Below are positions 8,708 through 20,324 of a stretch of 39,471 nucleotides of DNA, piece after piece (the stretch's first letter is position 1; every line of letters begins with the position of its first letter). Position numbers and translations under genes: made by a program. Where the stretch lies: assembly GCF_000344155.1 (NCBI RefSeq), contig NZ_BAOQ01000007.1, positions 1-39,471 on the forward strand. The letters are read 5' to 3'. The stretch comes from Gordonia paraffinivorans NBRC 108238 (GTDB lineage Bacteria > Actinomycetota > Actinomycetes > Mycobacteriales > Mycobacteriaceae). The notes under the pieces are model-generated. The model had not been told where the DNA came from and ran no database searches. It worked only from the letters and a program-made list of their open reading frames with translations.

Positions 8708-8756
8708 AGGAATCCACAGTAGCCAGACCCCGGCCGGCCGGCTCGCGTCGCGAGCG

Positions 8757-10852
8757 TCAGTCGGCGCCGACCGCGAGCACGGTGGGCACGATCATCGGCC
8801 GGCGGCGGTAGGTCTCGGAGACCCATCGGCCGACGGCGCGCCGGATGCCCTGGGCGATGCGGTGCGTGTCGGAGACCCCTTCGGCCGCCAGCGCGTCGAG
8901 CACCTGGTTGACCAGGTCGGCGGCCTCCTTGAGGGCGCCCGGGTCGTCGGAGAAGCCTCGCCCCGAGACCTCCGGGGTGCTGACCGCGCGGCCGGTGACC
9001 GCGTCGACGGCGACGGTGATGGCGATGAAGCCGCCCTCGCCGAGCACGAGTCGCTCGCTCAGCGTCGATTCGCCGACGTCGCCGACCGAGAGGCCGTCGA
9101 CGTAGACGTGGCCGACGGGGACCCGGCCGACGATCTCGGCGCGCCCGTCGACGAGGTCGACGACCACCCCGTCCTCGGCGAGCACCACGCGGTCCTCCGG
9201 CACGCCGGTGGCCACCGCGAGCGAAGCGTTGGCGCGCAGGTGCCGCCACTCGCCGTGCACGGGCATCACATTCGACGGCCGCACCGCGTTGTACAGGTAG
9301 AGCAGCTCGCCGGCCGAGGCGTGTCCGGAGACGTGGACCTTCGCCGACTGCTGGGTGATGACGGTGGCGCCGCGCTTGGCGAGGCCGTTGACCACCGCGA
9401 ACACCGAGTTCTCGTTGCCCGGGATCAGCGACGACGCCAGCACGACGAGGTCGTCGGCGCGGATGTTGATCTGGCGGTGCTCGCCGCGGGCCATCCGCGA
9501 CAGCGCCGACAGCGGCTCGCCCTGCGAGCCGGTGGAGATCAGGACGATGCGGTGGTCGGGCAGCGTGGCCGCGGTGTCGAGGTCGACGACGACGCCGTCG
9601 GGAACCGACAGGTAGCCGAGGTCCTGCGCGATCTGCATGTTGCGCACCATCGAGCGGCCGACGAAGCACACCCGGCGGTTGTGGGCGTGCGCGACGTCGA
9701 TGATCTGCTGGATGCGGTGCACGTGGCTGGCGAACGACGCCACGATGACGCGCTGGCGGGCCTTGCCGATGACCTGGTCGAGCACGCCGCCGATCTCGCG
9801 TTCGGGGGTGACGAAGCCGGGGACCTCGGCGTTGGTCGAGTCGACGAGGAACAGGTCGACGCCCTCGTCGCCGAGGCGGCTGAAACCGGCGAGGTCGGTC
9901 AGCCGGCCGTCGAGCGGCAGCTGGTCGAGCTTGATGTCGCCGGTGTGCAGGGCGACGCCCGCCGGGGTGCGGATCGCGACGGCGATCGCATCCGGGATCG
10001 AGTGGTTGACCGCGAAGTACTCGCACTCGAACGGCCCGTGGGTGGTCTGCTCGCCCTCGGTGACCTGGACGAGCTTCGGACGCAGGCGGTGTTCGCGACA
10101 CTTGGCCTCGACGAGCGCCAGCGTGAACTTCGAACCGACGACCGGGATGTCAGAGCGCAGGCGCAGCAAGAACGGGATCGCGCCGATGTGGTCCTCGTGG
10201 CCGTGGGTGAGGATCACCGCATCGACGTCGTCCATGCGGTCCTCGATATAGCGGAAGTCCGGCAGGATCAGGTCGACGCCGGGCTGCGCGTCCTCGGGGA
10301 ACAGCACGCCGCAGTCGACGATCAGGAGACGCCCGTTGTACTCGAAGACCGTCATGTTGCGGCCGATCTCGCCGATGCCGCCGAGCGCGACCACGCGCAG
10401 GCCGCCCTTGGGCAGCTTGCGCGGGGTCCCGAGGCGGTCGACGGGAGCCGGTGTCGGCTGCTCCTCGCGCCGGCCGCGGTCGGAGCCGCGTTCGTGGCGT
10501 CCGCGGCGGCCCCCGCCCGAGCCCGATCCGGACCCGGACGACGACTGCTGCCTCGCGTGCTTGGCCACCTGCTCTGCCCCTGCGTTCGTGGATGACCCCG
10601 AGGTCTTGGGTGACCCCGAGGTCTTGGATGCCCCAGAGGTCTTGGATGGCTCAGAGGTCTTGGATGGCTCAGCGGTCTCGGCCGCGCGCGGGGTGCGCCG
10701 GGACCCGGCCTCGGGTGCGGTCGTGGCCGGAACGGAGTCCACCGGCACGGCCTCCACCGGTGGCGGGCTCGGGGGCCCGGCCCGGCGGGACGCAGCGCGT
10801 CGTCGGGTGCGCCGTACTGCCTGCCCTTCGGTGCCGCCGGTGTTGTCCGTCA

Positions 10853-10853
<1 letters not shown>
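8757..10853 (-). CDS. rnj: Ribonuclease J
   Basis: This 698-aa metallo-beta-lactamase/beta-CASP ribonuclease has 5'-exonuclease and endonuclease activity in mRNA turnover and rRNA maturation. The metal site LTHGHEDHIGAIPF is near residues 215-228. Other motifs are HTGDIKLDQ, DSTNAE, the beta-CASP SFASHVHRIQ and SGHAS. The first 150 residues are a low-complexity extension absent from the catalytic core: basic RR/RT runs, a hexapeptide minisatellite (KTSGxx) and a Gly/Ser/Arg tract. This makes it about 140 aa longer than the 558-aa M. tuberculosis enzyme. Its ATG shares one base with the dapA stop (TGATG), so translation is coupled. Confidence 0.96.
10591..10680 (+). repeat. Five-copy 18-bp minisatellite inside the rnj N-terminal region
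   Basis: Five consecutive 18-bp units, the first being GATGACCCCGAGGTCTTG, fill 10591-10680. On the minus strand they encode the hexapeptide series KTSGSS, KTSGSP, KTSGAS, KTSEPS and a diverged last copy. Units differ at a few positions, so it is an old or selected array that stays in frame. Confidence 0.9.
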
Positions 10854-12549
<1,696 letters not shown>

Positions 12550-12629
12550 GCAGTCCCCTCCATTTCCATCCGGTCCATCCGGTGATGTCCCCGATTGTCC
12601 CCCACCGCCCGATCCGGCCCGGATTCGCC

Positions 12630-12658
12630 CTGACCGCGCGGCGTGTGGTGGGTAAGGT
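12630..12658 (+). promoter_or_regulatory. phoD promoter giving a leaderless mRNA
   Basis: CTGACC (12630-12635) and TAAGGT (12653-12658), separated by 17 nt, resemble a SigA promoter. The GTG start follows the -10 box after exactly 6 nt, so transcription should begin on the start codon. Confidence 0.65.
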
Positions 12659-12664
12659 CCGTGT

Positions 12665-14308
12665 GTGTCCACTCGACGGACTTTCCTCCGGACCTCGGCG
12701 GTGGTCACCGGAGCCGCGTTCGCGGCGCCGGTGGTCGTCGCCCACGCCACTCCCCCGACCTCGCAGGTGTTCGCCCACGGCGTCGCGTCGGGCGATCCGC
12801 TGCCCGACGCGGTGATCCTGTGGACGCGGATCACCCCGACGCCCGCGTCGACGCCCGGTTCGGGTGTCGGACAACCCTGTTCGGTGCGCTGGGAGATCGC
12901 GCGCGACCCCGGTTTCGCGAGTCTCGCCGCGTCCGGGACGGTGCAGACCTCCGCCGACCGGGACTTCACCGTGAAGGTCGACGCGACGGGGCTGAGCCCG
13001 CGGACCCGGTACCACTACCGCTTCACCGTCACCTCCGGCCCGGCGTCGGGCGTGACGTCGCCGGTCGGCGTCACCCGCACCGCGCCCGCCCCGGGCGACG
13101 ACGTCGCGCGCGTCCGGTTCGGCGTCGTCTCGTGCGCGAACTGGGAGGCGGGGTATTTCTCGGCCTATCGGCACCTGAGCGCCCGACCGGATCTCGACGC
13201 CGTCGTCCACCTCGGGGACTACTACTACGAGTACGGGACCGGGGAGTACACCGGGAAGACCGGAGCGGTCCGCATCCACGCGCCGCGCCACAAGACCCGC
13301 ACCCTCCGCGACTACCGGATCCGCCACGGGCAGTACAAGACCGATCCGAATCTGGCCGCACTACACCGGTCGACCCCGTTCATCTGCACCTGGGACGACC
13401 ACGAGTCGTCCAACGACGCGTGGCGCGGCGGCGCGGAGGACCACACGCCCGGCGACGGGTCCTGGCAGGCCCGGCGCGCGGCCGCGCTCCGCGCCTACTC
13501 CGAGTGGATGCCCATCCGCCCGGGTGTCGACGCGGCGGGCCGACATCTCTACCGCCGCCTGCGATTCGGGAATCTGCTCGAACTGTCGATGCTCGACCTG
13601 CGGTCCTACCGAGACCGGCAGGTGGGCATGTCCTCCCGACGCATCGACGATCCGTCCCGAACCATGCTCGGGCAGGCGCAGATGTCCTGGCTGACCAACG
13701 GGCTCACCTCGGCCCGGACGCGATGGAAGATCGTCGGCAACCCGGTGATGATCACGCCGGTGCTGATCCCGCCGCTCGACCCGAAGAGCACCGGCGCGGT
13801 CACCGAGTCGCTCGGCGTCCCTCGCGAGGGGATCCCCTACAACCCCGACCAGTGGGACGGCTACGCCGCCGACCGGCGCAGGCTCCTCGACGCGATCCGC
13901 GTCGGCGACGTCGACAACGTCGTGTTCGTCACCGGCGACATCCACTCGTCGTGGGCCTGTGACATCCCGGTCGACGTCGCGAACTACCCGGGAGCCGGCA
14001 CCGTCGCCACCGAGCTGGTCGGCACGTCGGTGACGTCGAGCAACATCGACGAGATGATCGGCGTGCCACCGGACACCGCCGGCCCGGCCCTGGCGACGGC
14101 CATCACCACGGCCAACCACCACATCAGGTACTGCGACCTCGACGCGCACGGGTACTCGGTGCTGACCGTGACCCCGTCGGCCGCCCAGATGGACTGGTAC
14201 TTCCTGTACGACAAGACCGACCCGCGGTCGGGCCAGTACCACGCGCGGTCCTATCGCGTGCTGAGCGGGACCCAGCGGGTGCAGCCGGTGAGCAACCCGG
14301 CCGGCTAG
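12665..14308 (+). CDS. phoD: PhoD-family alkaline phosphatase/phosphodiesterase, Tat-exported
   Basis: The 547-aa secreted metallophosphatase releases phosphate from phosphoesters outside the membrane. The N-terminus [20 protein letters not shown] is a twin-arginine signal. A fibronectin-like N-terminal PhoD domain (about 35-135) precedes the catalytic domain. Metal motifs are [12 protein letters not shown] near residue 182, [11 protein letters not shown] near 240 and VTGDIHSSW near 422. Family members use Ca2+ and Fe3+. The GTG start at 12665 lacks a Shine-Dalgarno and sits 6 nt after a -10 box. The TAG stop overlaps the convergent HAD gene's TAG within the palindrome CTAG. Whether it is phosphate-regulated cannot be seen. 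Confidence 0.93.
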   Translation: MSTRRTFLRTSAVVTGAAFAAPVVVAHATPPTSQVFAHGVASGDPLPDAVILWTRITPTPASTPGSGVGQPCSVRWEIARDPGFASLAASGTVQTSADRDFTVKVDATGLSPRTRYHYRFTVTSGPASGVTSPVGVTRTAPAPGDDVARVRFGVVSCANWEAGYFSAYRHLSARPDLDAVVHLGDYYYEYGTGEYTGKTGAVRIHAPRHKTRTLRDYRIRHGQYKTDPNLAALHRSTPFICTWDDHESSNDAWRGGAEDHTPGDGSWQARRAAALRAYSEWMPIRPGVDAAGRHLYRRLRFGNLLELSMLDLRSYRDRQVGMSSRRIDDPSRTMLGQAQMSWLTNGLTSARTRWKIVGNPVMITPVLIPPLDPKSTGAVTESLGVPREGIPYNPDQWDGYAADRRRLLDAIRVGDVDNVVFVTGDIHSSWACDIPVDVANYPGAGTVATELVGTSVTSSNIDEMIGVPPDTAGPALATAITTANHHIRYCDLDAHGYSVLTVTPSAAQMDWYFLYDKTDPRSGQYHARSYRVLSGTQRVQPVSNPAG

Positions 14309-15075
14309 CCGCTCTGGTCCAGGATCGCCGACAGCTTGGCGTGGGTGTCCTCCCAGCCGTGCACGGCGATCGAGGTGATGCCCAACGCCTTGACCGGGTA
14401 GTCGTTGCCGCCCTCGTCGAGCCGGTCGCCGAAGAACAGGATGTCCGAGGTCTCCAGGCCAAGGATCTCCATGAGCTTGCGTGCGCCGTAGGCCTTGTCG
14501 ATGCCCTTCTTGGTGACGTCGACCGACGTGGAGCCGCCGCTGCGCACCTCGAGGTCGGGCAGGCGCTCGGCCGCGTAGGCACGCAGCGCCTCCTTCTTGG
14601 AGCCGTCCGGGTCCCAGGCGGCCTTGGCGTCGACCGGCGCCTTCTGACCCAGCGCGCTGAAGGTGATCTGGCTGCCGCGGTCCTCGAGGATGTCGCCCCA
14701 GGTCTCCGACTCCCAGAGTCCGAGTTCCTTGGCGCCGGTCTCGAGGACGTCGAGGGTGCGCTTCTTCTCGTCGTCGGTGAGGTACTCGGCGTAGACGGTT
14801 TCCCAACCGTCGCCCGACCAGCGCACGTACTGGGTGCCGCAGGTGGGCATCAGGTGCAGGTTGCCGATGGAGTCGAAGGTGCCCAGACGCGCGAGCACCT
14901 GCTTGTCGAACTGGCCGAAGTTGCCGCCGGAGATGATGCAGCCGAGACTGACGTCGAGCATGCGGCGCAACAGCTCCACCATCGTGTCGTCGAGCGGGCT
15001 CTTCGACGGGGCGAGGGTGTCGTCGAGGTCGAACATCACCAGTCGGTAATCGTGGCCGTCATACGACACGGTCAT
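14305..15075 (-). CDS. HAD-IIB family phosphatase (phosphomannomutase/sugar-phosphatase-like)
   Basis: The 256-aa protein shows the HAD motifs in order: FDLDDTLAPSKSPL (nucleophile D16, acid D18), IISGGNF (motif II Ser), the central K in VDVTKKGIDKAYG and FFGDRLDEGGND (motif IV). The cap between motifs II and III places it in subclass IIB. Natural substrate is unknown; hexose or trehalose phosphates are typical of the subclass. The ATG at 15075 is chosen because homology begins at MTVSYDGHDYRLVMFD and GGAG lies about 10 nt upstream. Its stop overlaps that of phoD. Confidence 0.88.
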   Translation of the reverse strand: MTVSYDGHDYRLVMFDLDDTLAPSKSPLDDTMVELLRRMLDVSLGCIISGGNFGQFDKQVLARLGTFDSIGNLHLMPTCGTQYVRWSGDGWETVYAEYLTDDEKKRTLDVLETGAKELGLWESETWGDILEDRGSQITFSALGQKAPVDAKAAWDPDGSKKEALRAYAAERLPDLEVRSGGSTSVDVTKKGIDKAYGARKLMEILGLETSDILFFGDRLDEGGNDYPVKALGITSIAVHGWEDTHAKLSAILDQSG

Positions 15076-15137
15076 CGTCGATTCACTCCAATCAGCACCG
15101 GGTTGGGTCGGCGGTCGGCATTCCACCGCTTCTTCGT

Positions 15138-15191
15138 TGCACCGCCGTTCAGCATTGCACCGCCGTTCAGCATTGCACCGCCGTTCAGCAT
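15138..15191 (+). repeat. Three perfect 18-bp tandem repeats at the stop of the YcaQ-like gene
   Basis: TGCACCGCCGTTCAGCAT occurs three times head to tail without mismatch. The gene's TGA (15187-15185, minus strand) lies in the copy nearest the gene. Because the unit is 18 nt, the other two copies repeat an in-frame TGA downstream. Confidence 0.93.
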
Positions 15192-16410
15192 CCCATCGCC
15201 GCCTTCAGGTCCCGCACGAGGTCTCCCCGTTCCCCGACCGACACGTCGTCGAGGTCGAGCCAGGCGGCGAGATCTCGCAGGTCGGCGAGCAGACGCTGCG
15301 CGACGACGCCGCGATCGTGGGCGGGTTCGCAGAAGGCGGCGAGGACCAGGAGTGTGCGTGACCGGCGGTCGGCCTTGAGATCGACGCGCGCGACGAGGTC
15401 GGTGCCGAGCAGATACGGCAGGACGTAGTAGCCGTGGACCCGCTTGTGTTCGGGGACGTAGATCTCGATGCGGTAGTGGAAGTCGAAGAGCCGCTCGGTG
15501 CGCGGGCGGAAGAAGACGAGCGGGTCGAACGGCGACAGGATGGCCGAGGCGGTGATCTTCCGCGGGATCACGGCGCCGTCGGCCAGGTAGGCCGGCTCGT
15601 CCCACCCGTCGACGCGCACCTCGTGGAGCGTTCCGGCGTCGACGAGGTCGGCGACCGCGGGCCGGGCGTCGGCGGGTTTGAGGCGGTAGTAGTCGGCGAG
15701 GTCGGCGACCGTGGCCACCCCGAGGGATCGCGCCGCCCGCTCGAGAAGCTGCCGGTGCGCCTCGTCGCGATCAGGCCTGCGCTCGAGGACGTCGGGCCCG
15801 AGGACACGCTCGGCCAGGTCGTAGTGGCGGACGAAATTCGCGTTGCGCACCGCCGACAGCTCACCGGCGGCGAACATCGCCTCGCAGACGTGTTTGACGT
15901 CGCTGCGATCCCACCAGTTGTTCGCGCCGCCGGCTCGACGTTCGATCCCCAGGTGTTCTTCGATGGCGCGCGGCGTCGCGGCGCCGATCGTCTCGATCAC
16001 GCTCCGCACGTCCGCGGCGAGCGCGCGGTTGCGCTTCATGAACTCGCGCGTCGTCCGGTAGCGCCCGTCGGCGAATTCGTCCATGCGCCAACGGAACAGC
16101 GGCCAGTCGTCGACCGGGATGAGCGCCGCCTCGTGCGCCCAGTATTCGACGAGGAGCCGTTTCCCGCGGCCGGGGCGCCATGCCGCGCGGTGCAGGAGGT
16201 CGGGGTCGTAGGGGCCGAGGCGGCTGAACAGCGGCATGAAGTGGGCTCGCGCGACGATGTTCACCGAATCCATCTGCAGCAGGCCGGTCCGTCCGACGAC
16301 CCGTTTCAGATGAGCCGTCGTCGGCGTGCCCGACGGCCGACCGTCGGCGAATCCCTGTGCCGCGAGCGCGATCCGCCGCGCCTGCGACGTCGTGATCCGC
16401 TCGCGTGCCA

Positions 16411-16411
<1 letters not shown>
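15185..16411 (-). CDS. YcaQ/AlkX-like winged-helix DNA glycosylase (HTH_42 family)
   Basis: The 408-aa protein belongs to the family of tandem winged-helix proteins whose studied members (E. coli YcaQ, Streptomyces AlkZ) remove alkylated bases and unhook interstrand crosslinks. The catalytic Q-phi-D motif is visible as LLQMDSVNIVARAHFMPLFS (Q46, D48). The later HEAALIP and SPFDPLVFFRPRTERLFDF stretches are typical of the family. The ATG at 16411 shares one base with the dfrA stop (TGATG), so it is the third gene of thyA-dfrA-ycaQ. That ties a repair enzyme to DNA precursor supply (inference). Crosslink activity itself is unproven here. Confidence 0.85.
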
Positions 16412-17768
<1,357 letters not shown>

Positions 17769-17774
17769 GGTGCC

Positions 17775-17780
17775 AGTCTA
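17775..17780 (-). promoter_or_regulatory. thyA -10 box for a leaderless mRNA
   Basis: TAGACT, read on the minus strand, precedes the GTG start by 6 nt. No good -35 is visible. The position 17 nt upstream is occupied by the -10 box of the divergent HNH gene, so the two promoters occupy the same DNA. Confidence 0.6.
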
Positions 17781-17797
17781 GGCAAAGCGTTCGGGGG

Positions 17798-17803
17798 TAC
17801 GCT
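17798..17803 (+). promoter_or_regulatory. HNH-gene -10 box for a leaderless mRNA
   Basis: TACGCT precedes the GTG at 17810 by 6 nt, the mirror of the thyA arrangement. Its -35 position, with a 17-nt spacer, coincides exactly with the thyA -10 box. Confidence 0.55.
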
Positions 17804-17809
17804 CCTCCC

Positions 17810-18160
17810 GTGGCCACCCGCAGCACGACCCGCGCCAACCGCTACGCGAAGCGCCGCCGCAAGCGCGTCGCGTCCCGCGACAACGACCTCACCGACACCC
17901 AGTGGGCCGCCCTGCAGGACGCCTGGGGCGGGTGCGCGTACTGCGGCGCGACCGGCGTCCCCCTGCAACGCGACTGCATGCTGGCGATCTCCCGGGGCGG
18001 CCGCTACACCCTGGCCAACGTCGTGCCGTGCTGCGGGTCGTGCAATGCGAGCAAGTGCAACACCGAGGTCACCTCGTGGATGCGACGCAAGAAGCTCGAC
18101 GAGAAGGCATTCTTGGTGCGTCAGTACGAGGTGAGCCGGGCACTCGCCGACGTCGAGTGA
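17810..18160 (+). CDS. Small HNH endonuclease-domain protein
   Basis: The 116-aa basic protein has an N-terminal Arg/Lys-rich stretch (RANRYAKRRRKRVASRDNDL), then a zinc-ribbon HNH core. The core has GGCAYCGATG and VVPCCGSCNASKCN as the two Cys pairs, with AISRGGRYTLANV between them giving the N-rich part of the fold. A linker-like helix follows. Such small HNH proteins are common in Mycobacteriales; their cellular role is unknown. The GTG at 17810 is chosen because the homologous sequence begins VATRSTTRANRY and a -10 box fits. A four-copy 14-bp repeat starts right after the stop codon. Confidence 0.8.
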   Translation: MATRSTTRANRYAKRRRKRVASRDNDLTDTQWAALQDAWGGCAYCGATGVPLQRDCMLAISRGGRYTLANVVPCCGSCNASKCNTEVTSWMRRKKLDEKAFLVRQYEVSRALADVE

Positions 18161-18216
18161 CACGGCCGAATGGGTTCGGTCGAATCTGCACGGTCGAATC
18201 GGCACGGGCGAATCGG
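18161..18216 (+). repeat. Four-copy 14-bp tandem repeat after the HNH gene
   Basis: Units are CACGGCCGAATGGG, TTCGGTCGAATCTG, CACGGTCGAATCGG and CACGGGCGAATCGG, beginning at the base after the stop codon. Copies are imperfect. No hairpin or promoter function is obvious. Confidence 0.85.
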
Positions 18217-18318
18217 CGCGTGAGCACCGGCGATCAGACACCGCGAAGGGAGAACAGCTGAAGAGTTTCACCCCCGTCGACCGGAACGCGTGGCGGCCGG
18301 GTCCCCAGAGGCCCCTTC

Positions 18319-18711
18319 ATGCGGCTGGTCAACTCGATCGTCGCCCGTAATGTGCGGAAGAAGGGGCAGCTGGGCGGCGGCGACGCTCTGGTCCTGCACA
18401 CCGTCGGCGCGAAGACCGACAAGGAGCGTTCCCATCCACTCGCCTGTTTCCCCGGCCCTGACGGCAGCCGGCTGATCGTCGCCTCCGCCAACGGCGCCGC
18501 GAAGAACCCCGGCTGGTACCACAACCTCCGGGCGAACCCGGACAAGGCGCGCATCGACATCGCCGGCGAGACGATCGAGGTCCGCGCCGAGCAGCTCCAC
18601 GGCGAGGAGCGTGCGCAGGCGTGGGCGGAGATCAGCAAGAACCCGCGCTTCGCCGCCTATCAGGAGAAGACCGATCGAGAGATCCCGATCATCAAGCTGA
18701 CGCGACGCTGA
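18319..18711 (+). CDS. Ddn-family deazaflavin (F420)-dependent nitroreductase-like protein
   Basis: The 130-aa protein fits the split-beta-barrel Ddn/FDOR group. VLHTVGAKTDKERSHPLACF corresponds to the G-x-R/K-S phosphate-binding loop. LIVASANGAAKNPGWYHNLRANP is the family's most recognisable segment, followed by GETIEVRAEQL. Members use reduced F420 to reduce quinones or nitro compounds. There is no in-frame alternative start between the ATG and an upstream stop, and no strong Shine-Dalgarno. Its own substrate cannot be told from sequence. Confidence 0.85.
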   Translation: MRLVNSIVARNVRKKGQLGGGDALVLHTVGAKTDKERSHPLACFPGPDGSRLIVASANGAAKNPGWYHNLRANPDKARIDIAGETIEVRAEQLHGEERAQAWAEISKNPRFAAYQEKTDREIPIIKLTRR

Positions 18712-18736
18712 CCGGGGAGCGCTGGAACCCAGAGTT

Positions 18737-18748
18737 GTTCCGCGGAAC
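18737..18748. repeat. Palindrome copy A, GTTCCGCGGAAC
   Basis: A perfect 12-bp palindrome lies 2 nt beyond the stop of the DUF222-HNH gene. It is the shortest of three copies of the same core found only around this gene. Confidence 0.9.
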
Positions 18749-18750
18749 GC

Positions 18751-20190
18751 TCACGCGGCCATGGCAACCGACGCCGCGGTCGCCTGGCGTTCCCGCCATT
18801 CCCAGACCGCGTAGATCACCTCGGTGGCGTACCCGAGTTCCAGACGGCCGCCACCCACCGGAACGGTGGCACCTGCGGCGAGCCGCCCGTCGGGTGTCCA
18901 CCCACCCGGAGCCTTCGTCGCCGGGCTGACCTCGATCGCCGATCCGTCCGGCATGTGAAAAGAGAATCGTTGCCGCCCATGACCTCTGATCGCGAACTCG
19001 CCACGATGCAGCGCCCGGTGGCACGACCCGCACAACAGGATCAGGTTGTCCAGCTCGGTCTCGCCGTCGTGGGACCAGAACACCACGTGATGTGCATGCA
19101 GGTGCCGAGTCCGCCCACACCCCGGCGTCTGGCAGCACCGATCCCGCAAGAACAACGCCCGGATCATCGCCTTGCTCGGCGTCCGCTGCTTACGCCCCAT
19201 CCCCAACAACGCACGCCTGCCCGGGGAGCCGGACACCTTCCGTGACAACACCTCCCGTACGGACGCTCCACACGACGCCTCCTCCAGATCGGCCTCGGTC
19301 AGCGCCGGACCGTCGTCCAGATGCGGGTTCTCGATCCCCTCACCGACGTGAACCAGGATCTCCGCACCCGGCGCGATGTCGGGCATGTCGATACCGTCGT
19401 GAACCGCATCCGCCATCGCCACCACCGCCGGCGCCAGATTCGACGGCACGTTGCGCCACAGATCCCGGCGGTTCCCGGGCGCGCCCTCCGAATCCGGAGC
19501 TCCCTCGACCGACGGACCGGCAACCGGAGTGTTCCGCGGAACACTCGCCGGCGTCGGCAGGTCCGGGTCTCCCATCGTGCGAGTGCGCTCGTACTCCGCT
19601 CGCACCGCACCCGCGAGGAACCGGGCCCCGTCCAACGGCGCCAACGTCAGCGAGACCGACAACGACCCATCCGGATTCCACTTCCAGCGACCTCGGGACT
19701 CCGCACGGGCCCGGCGATCCGGATCGGTGCCTCGATCCCGGTCGATCTGTCGCATCGCCCGCACCGCCCGCTCCAGCTGCGACGCCGTGCACGCCAATGC
19801 GAGGTTCACCAGCTCCTTCTCCCGCAGCGGGGTCGCCACCCTGGTGAGTGCCCGGACCTTCGAATACGTCAGCCGCCCTTCACCGAAGACCTGACGGACC
19901 AGTGGAAGTTCCCGCAGCGCCTTGGCGACGCGGATCTGCTCGTGCGCGGTCCGCTGCGAGACCCCCGCCTTCCACGACAACCAGTGCGCCAGCGAGTGAA
20001 TACCCGGACCCCGCCACGAATCCCGCTCGTCCAGTTCCGCCACGAGTCCCAGGAACTCCGCGGTCAACGCGGTGATCTGCGCGGCATGACCGAGCACCCG
20101 CTCCTCGAGAACCGCATCGGACAAGGATGCCGGGTCGGCGCCGTCGAACATCGACGACATGCCCTCGGAAATCAGCGCGCTCACGGACAT
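18751..20190 (-). CDS. DUF222 / 13E12-repeat HNH endonuclease
   Basis: The 479-aa protein has an N-terminal DUF222 domain (about residues 20-300) with the typical LAHWLSWKAGVSQRTAHEQIRV and YSKVRALTRVAT segments. A C-terminal HNH domain contains CCQTPGCGRTRHLHAHH, then WSHDGETELDNLILLC and SCHRALHRG. Such genes occur in many copies in actinobacterial genomes and may be selfish or recombination-associated; their function is not established. The ATG at 20190 follows GGGGGTGGA. A palindrome GTTCCGCGGAAC lies just after the gene, inside its coding region and upstream of it. Confidence 0.9.
   Translation of the reverse strand: MSVSALISEGMSSMFDGADPASLSDAVLEERVLGHAAQITALTAEFLGLVAELDERDSWRGPGIHSLAHWLSWKAGVSQRTAHEQIRVAKALRELPLVRQVFGEGRLTYSKVRALTRVATPLREKELVNLALACTASQLERAVRAMRQIDRDRGTDPDRRARAESRGRWKWNPDGSLSVSLTLAPLDGARFLAGAVRAEYERTRTMGDPDLPTPASVPRNTPVAGPSVEGAPDSEGAPGNRRDLWRNVPSNLAPAVVAMADAVHDGIDMPDIAPGAEILVHVGEGIENPHLDDGPALTEADLEEASCGASVREVLSRKVSGSPGRRALLGMGRKQRTPSKAMIRALFLRDRCCQTPGCGRTRHLHAHHVVFWSHDGETELDNLILLCGSCHRALHRGEFAIRGHGRQRFSFHMPDGSAIEVSPATKAPGGWTPDGRLAAGATVPVGGGRLELGYATEVIYAVWEWRERQATAASVAMAA
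19527..19546. repeat. Palindrome copy B (20 bp) inside the DUF222-HNH gene
   Basis: GAGTGTTCCGCGGAACACTC is a perfect 20-bp palindrome. It encodes SVPRNT in the linker between DUF222 and HNH, a region of low complexity where an insertion would be tolerated. Confidence 0.92.
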
Positions 20191-20206
20191 TCCACCCCCG
20201 GGTAAT

Positions 20207-20230
20207 CGATTCGAACGTATATACGAATCG
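20207..20230. promoter_or_regulatory. Inverted repeat in the DUF222-HNH promoter region
   Basis: CGATTCG (20207-20213) and CGAATCG (20224-20230) flank a 10-nt spacer that contains half of the palindrome CGTATATACG (20216-20225). It lies 17-40 nt upstream of the ATG, where an operator or a -10 region (TATATACG) would be expected. Confidence 0.4.
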
Positions 20231-20289
20231 TAGGGATAGGGTCTGACACAACTACTCACGAGCAGGTGAGGAGCGACGACGCTCGTCGA

Positions 20290-20311
20290 TCAGTGTTCCG
20301 CGGAACACTGA
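20290..20311. repeat. Palindrome copy C (22 bp) upstream of the DUF222-HNH gene
   Basis: CAGTGTTCCGCGGAACACTG plus one further pairing base at each end makes a perfect 22-bp palindrome. It stands about 100 bp upstream of the DUF222-HNH start and 14 bp beyond the flavodoxin stop. As RNA it could fold as a hairpin and help end the flavodoxin transcript, though it has no U tract. Confidence 0.92.
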
Positions 20312-20324
20312 CGACCGATCTGGG

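Noticed and set aside
8741..8755. GCTCGCGTCGCGAGC hairpin after rnj as a terminator
   Set aside because: Only a short GC stem with a one-base centre and no U-rich tail; it could occur by chance in such GC-rich DNA.
18737..20311. GTTCCGCGGAAC palindromes as parS sites
   Set aside because: They resemble the ends of parS (TGTTTCACGTGAAACA) but the centre is CCGCGG and the length differs; parS clusters lie near the origin, which this locus does not indicate.
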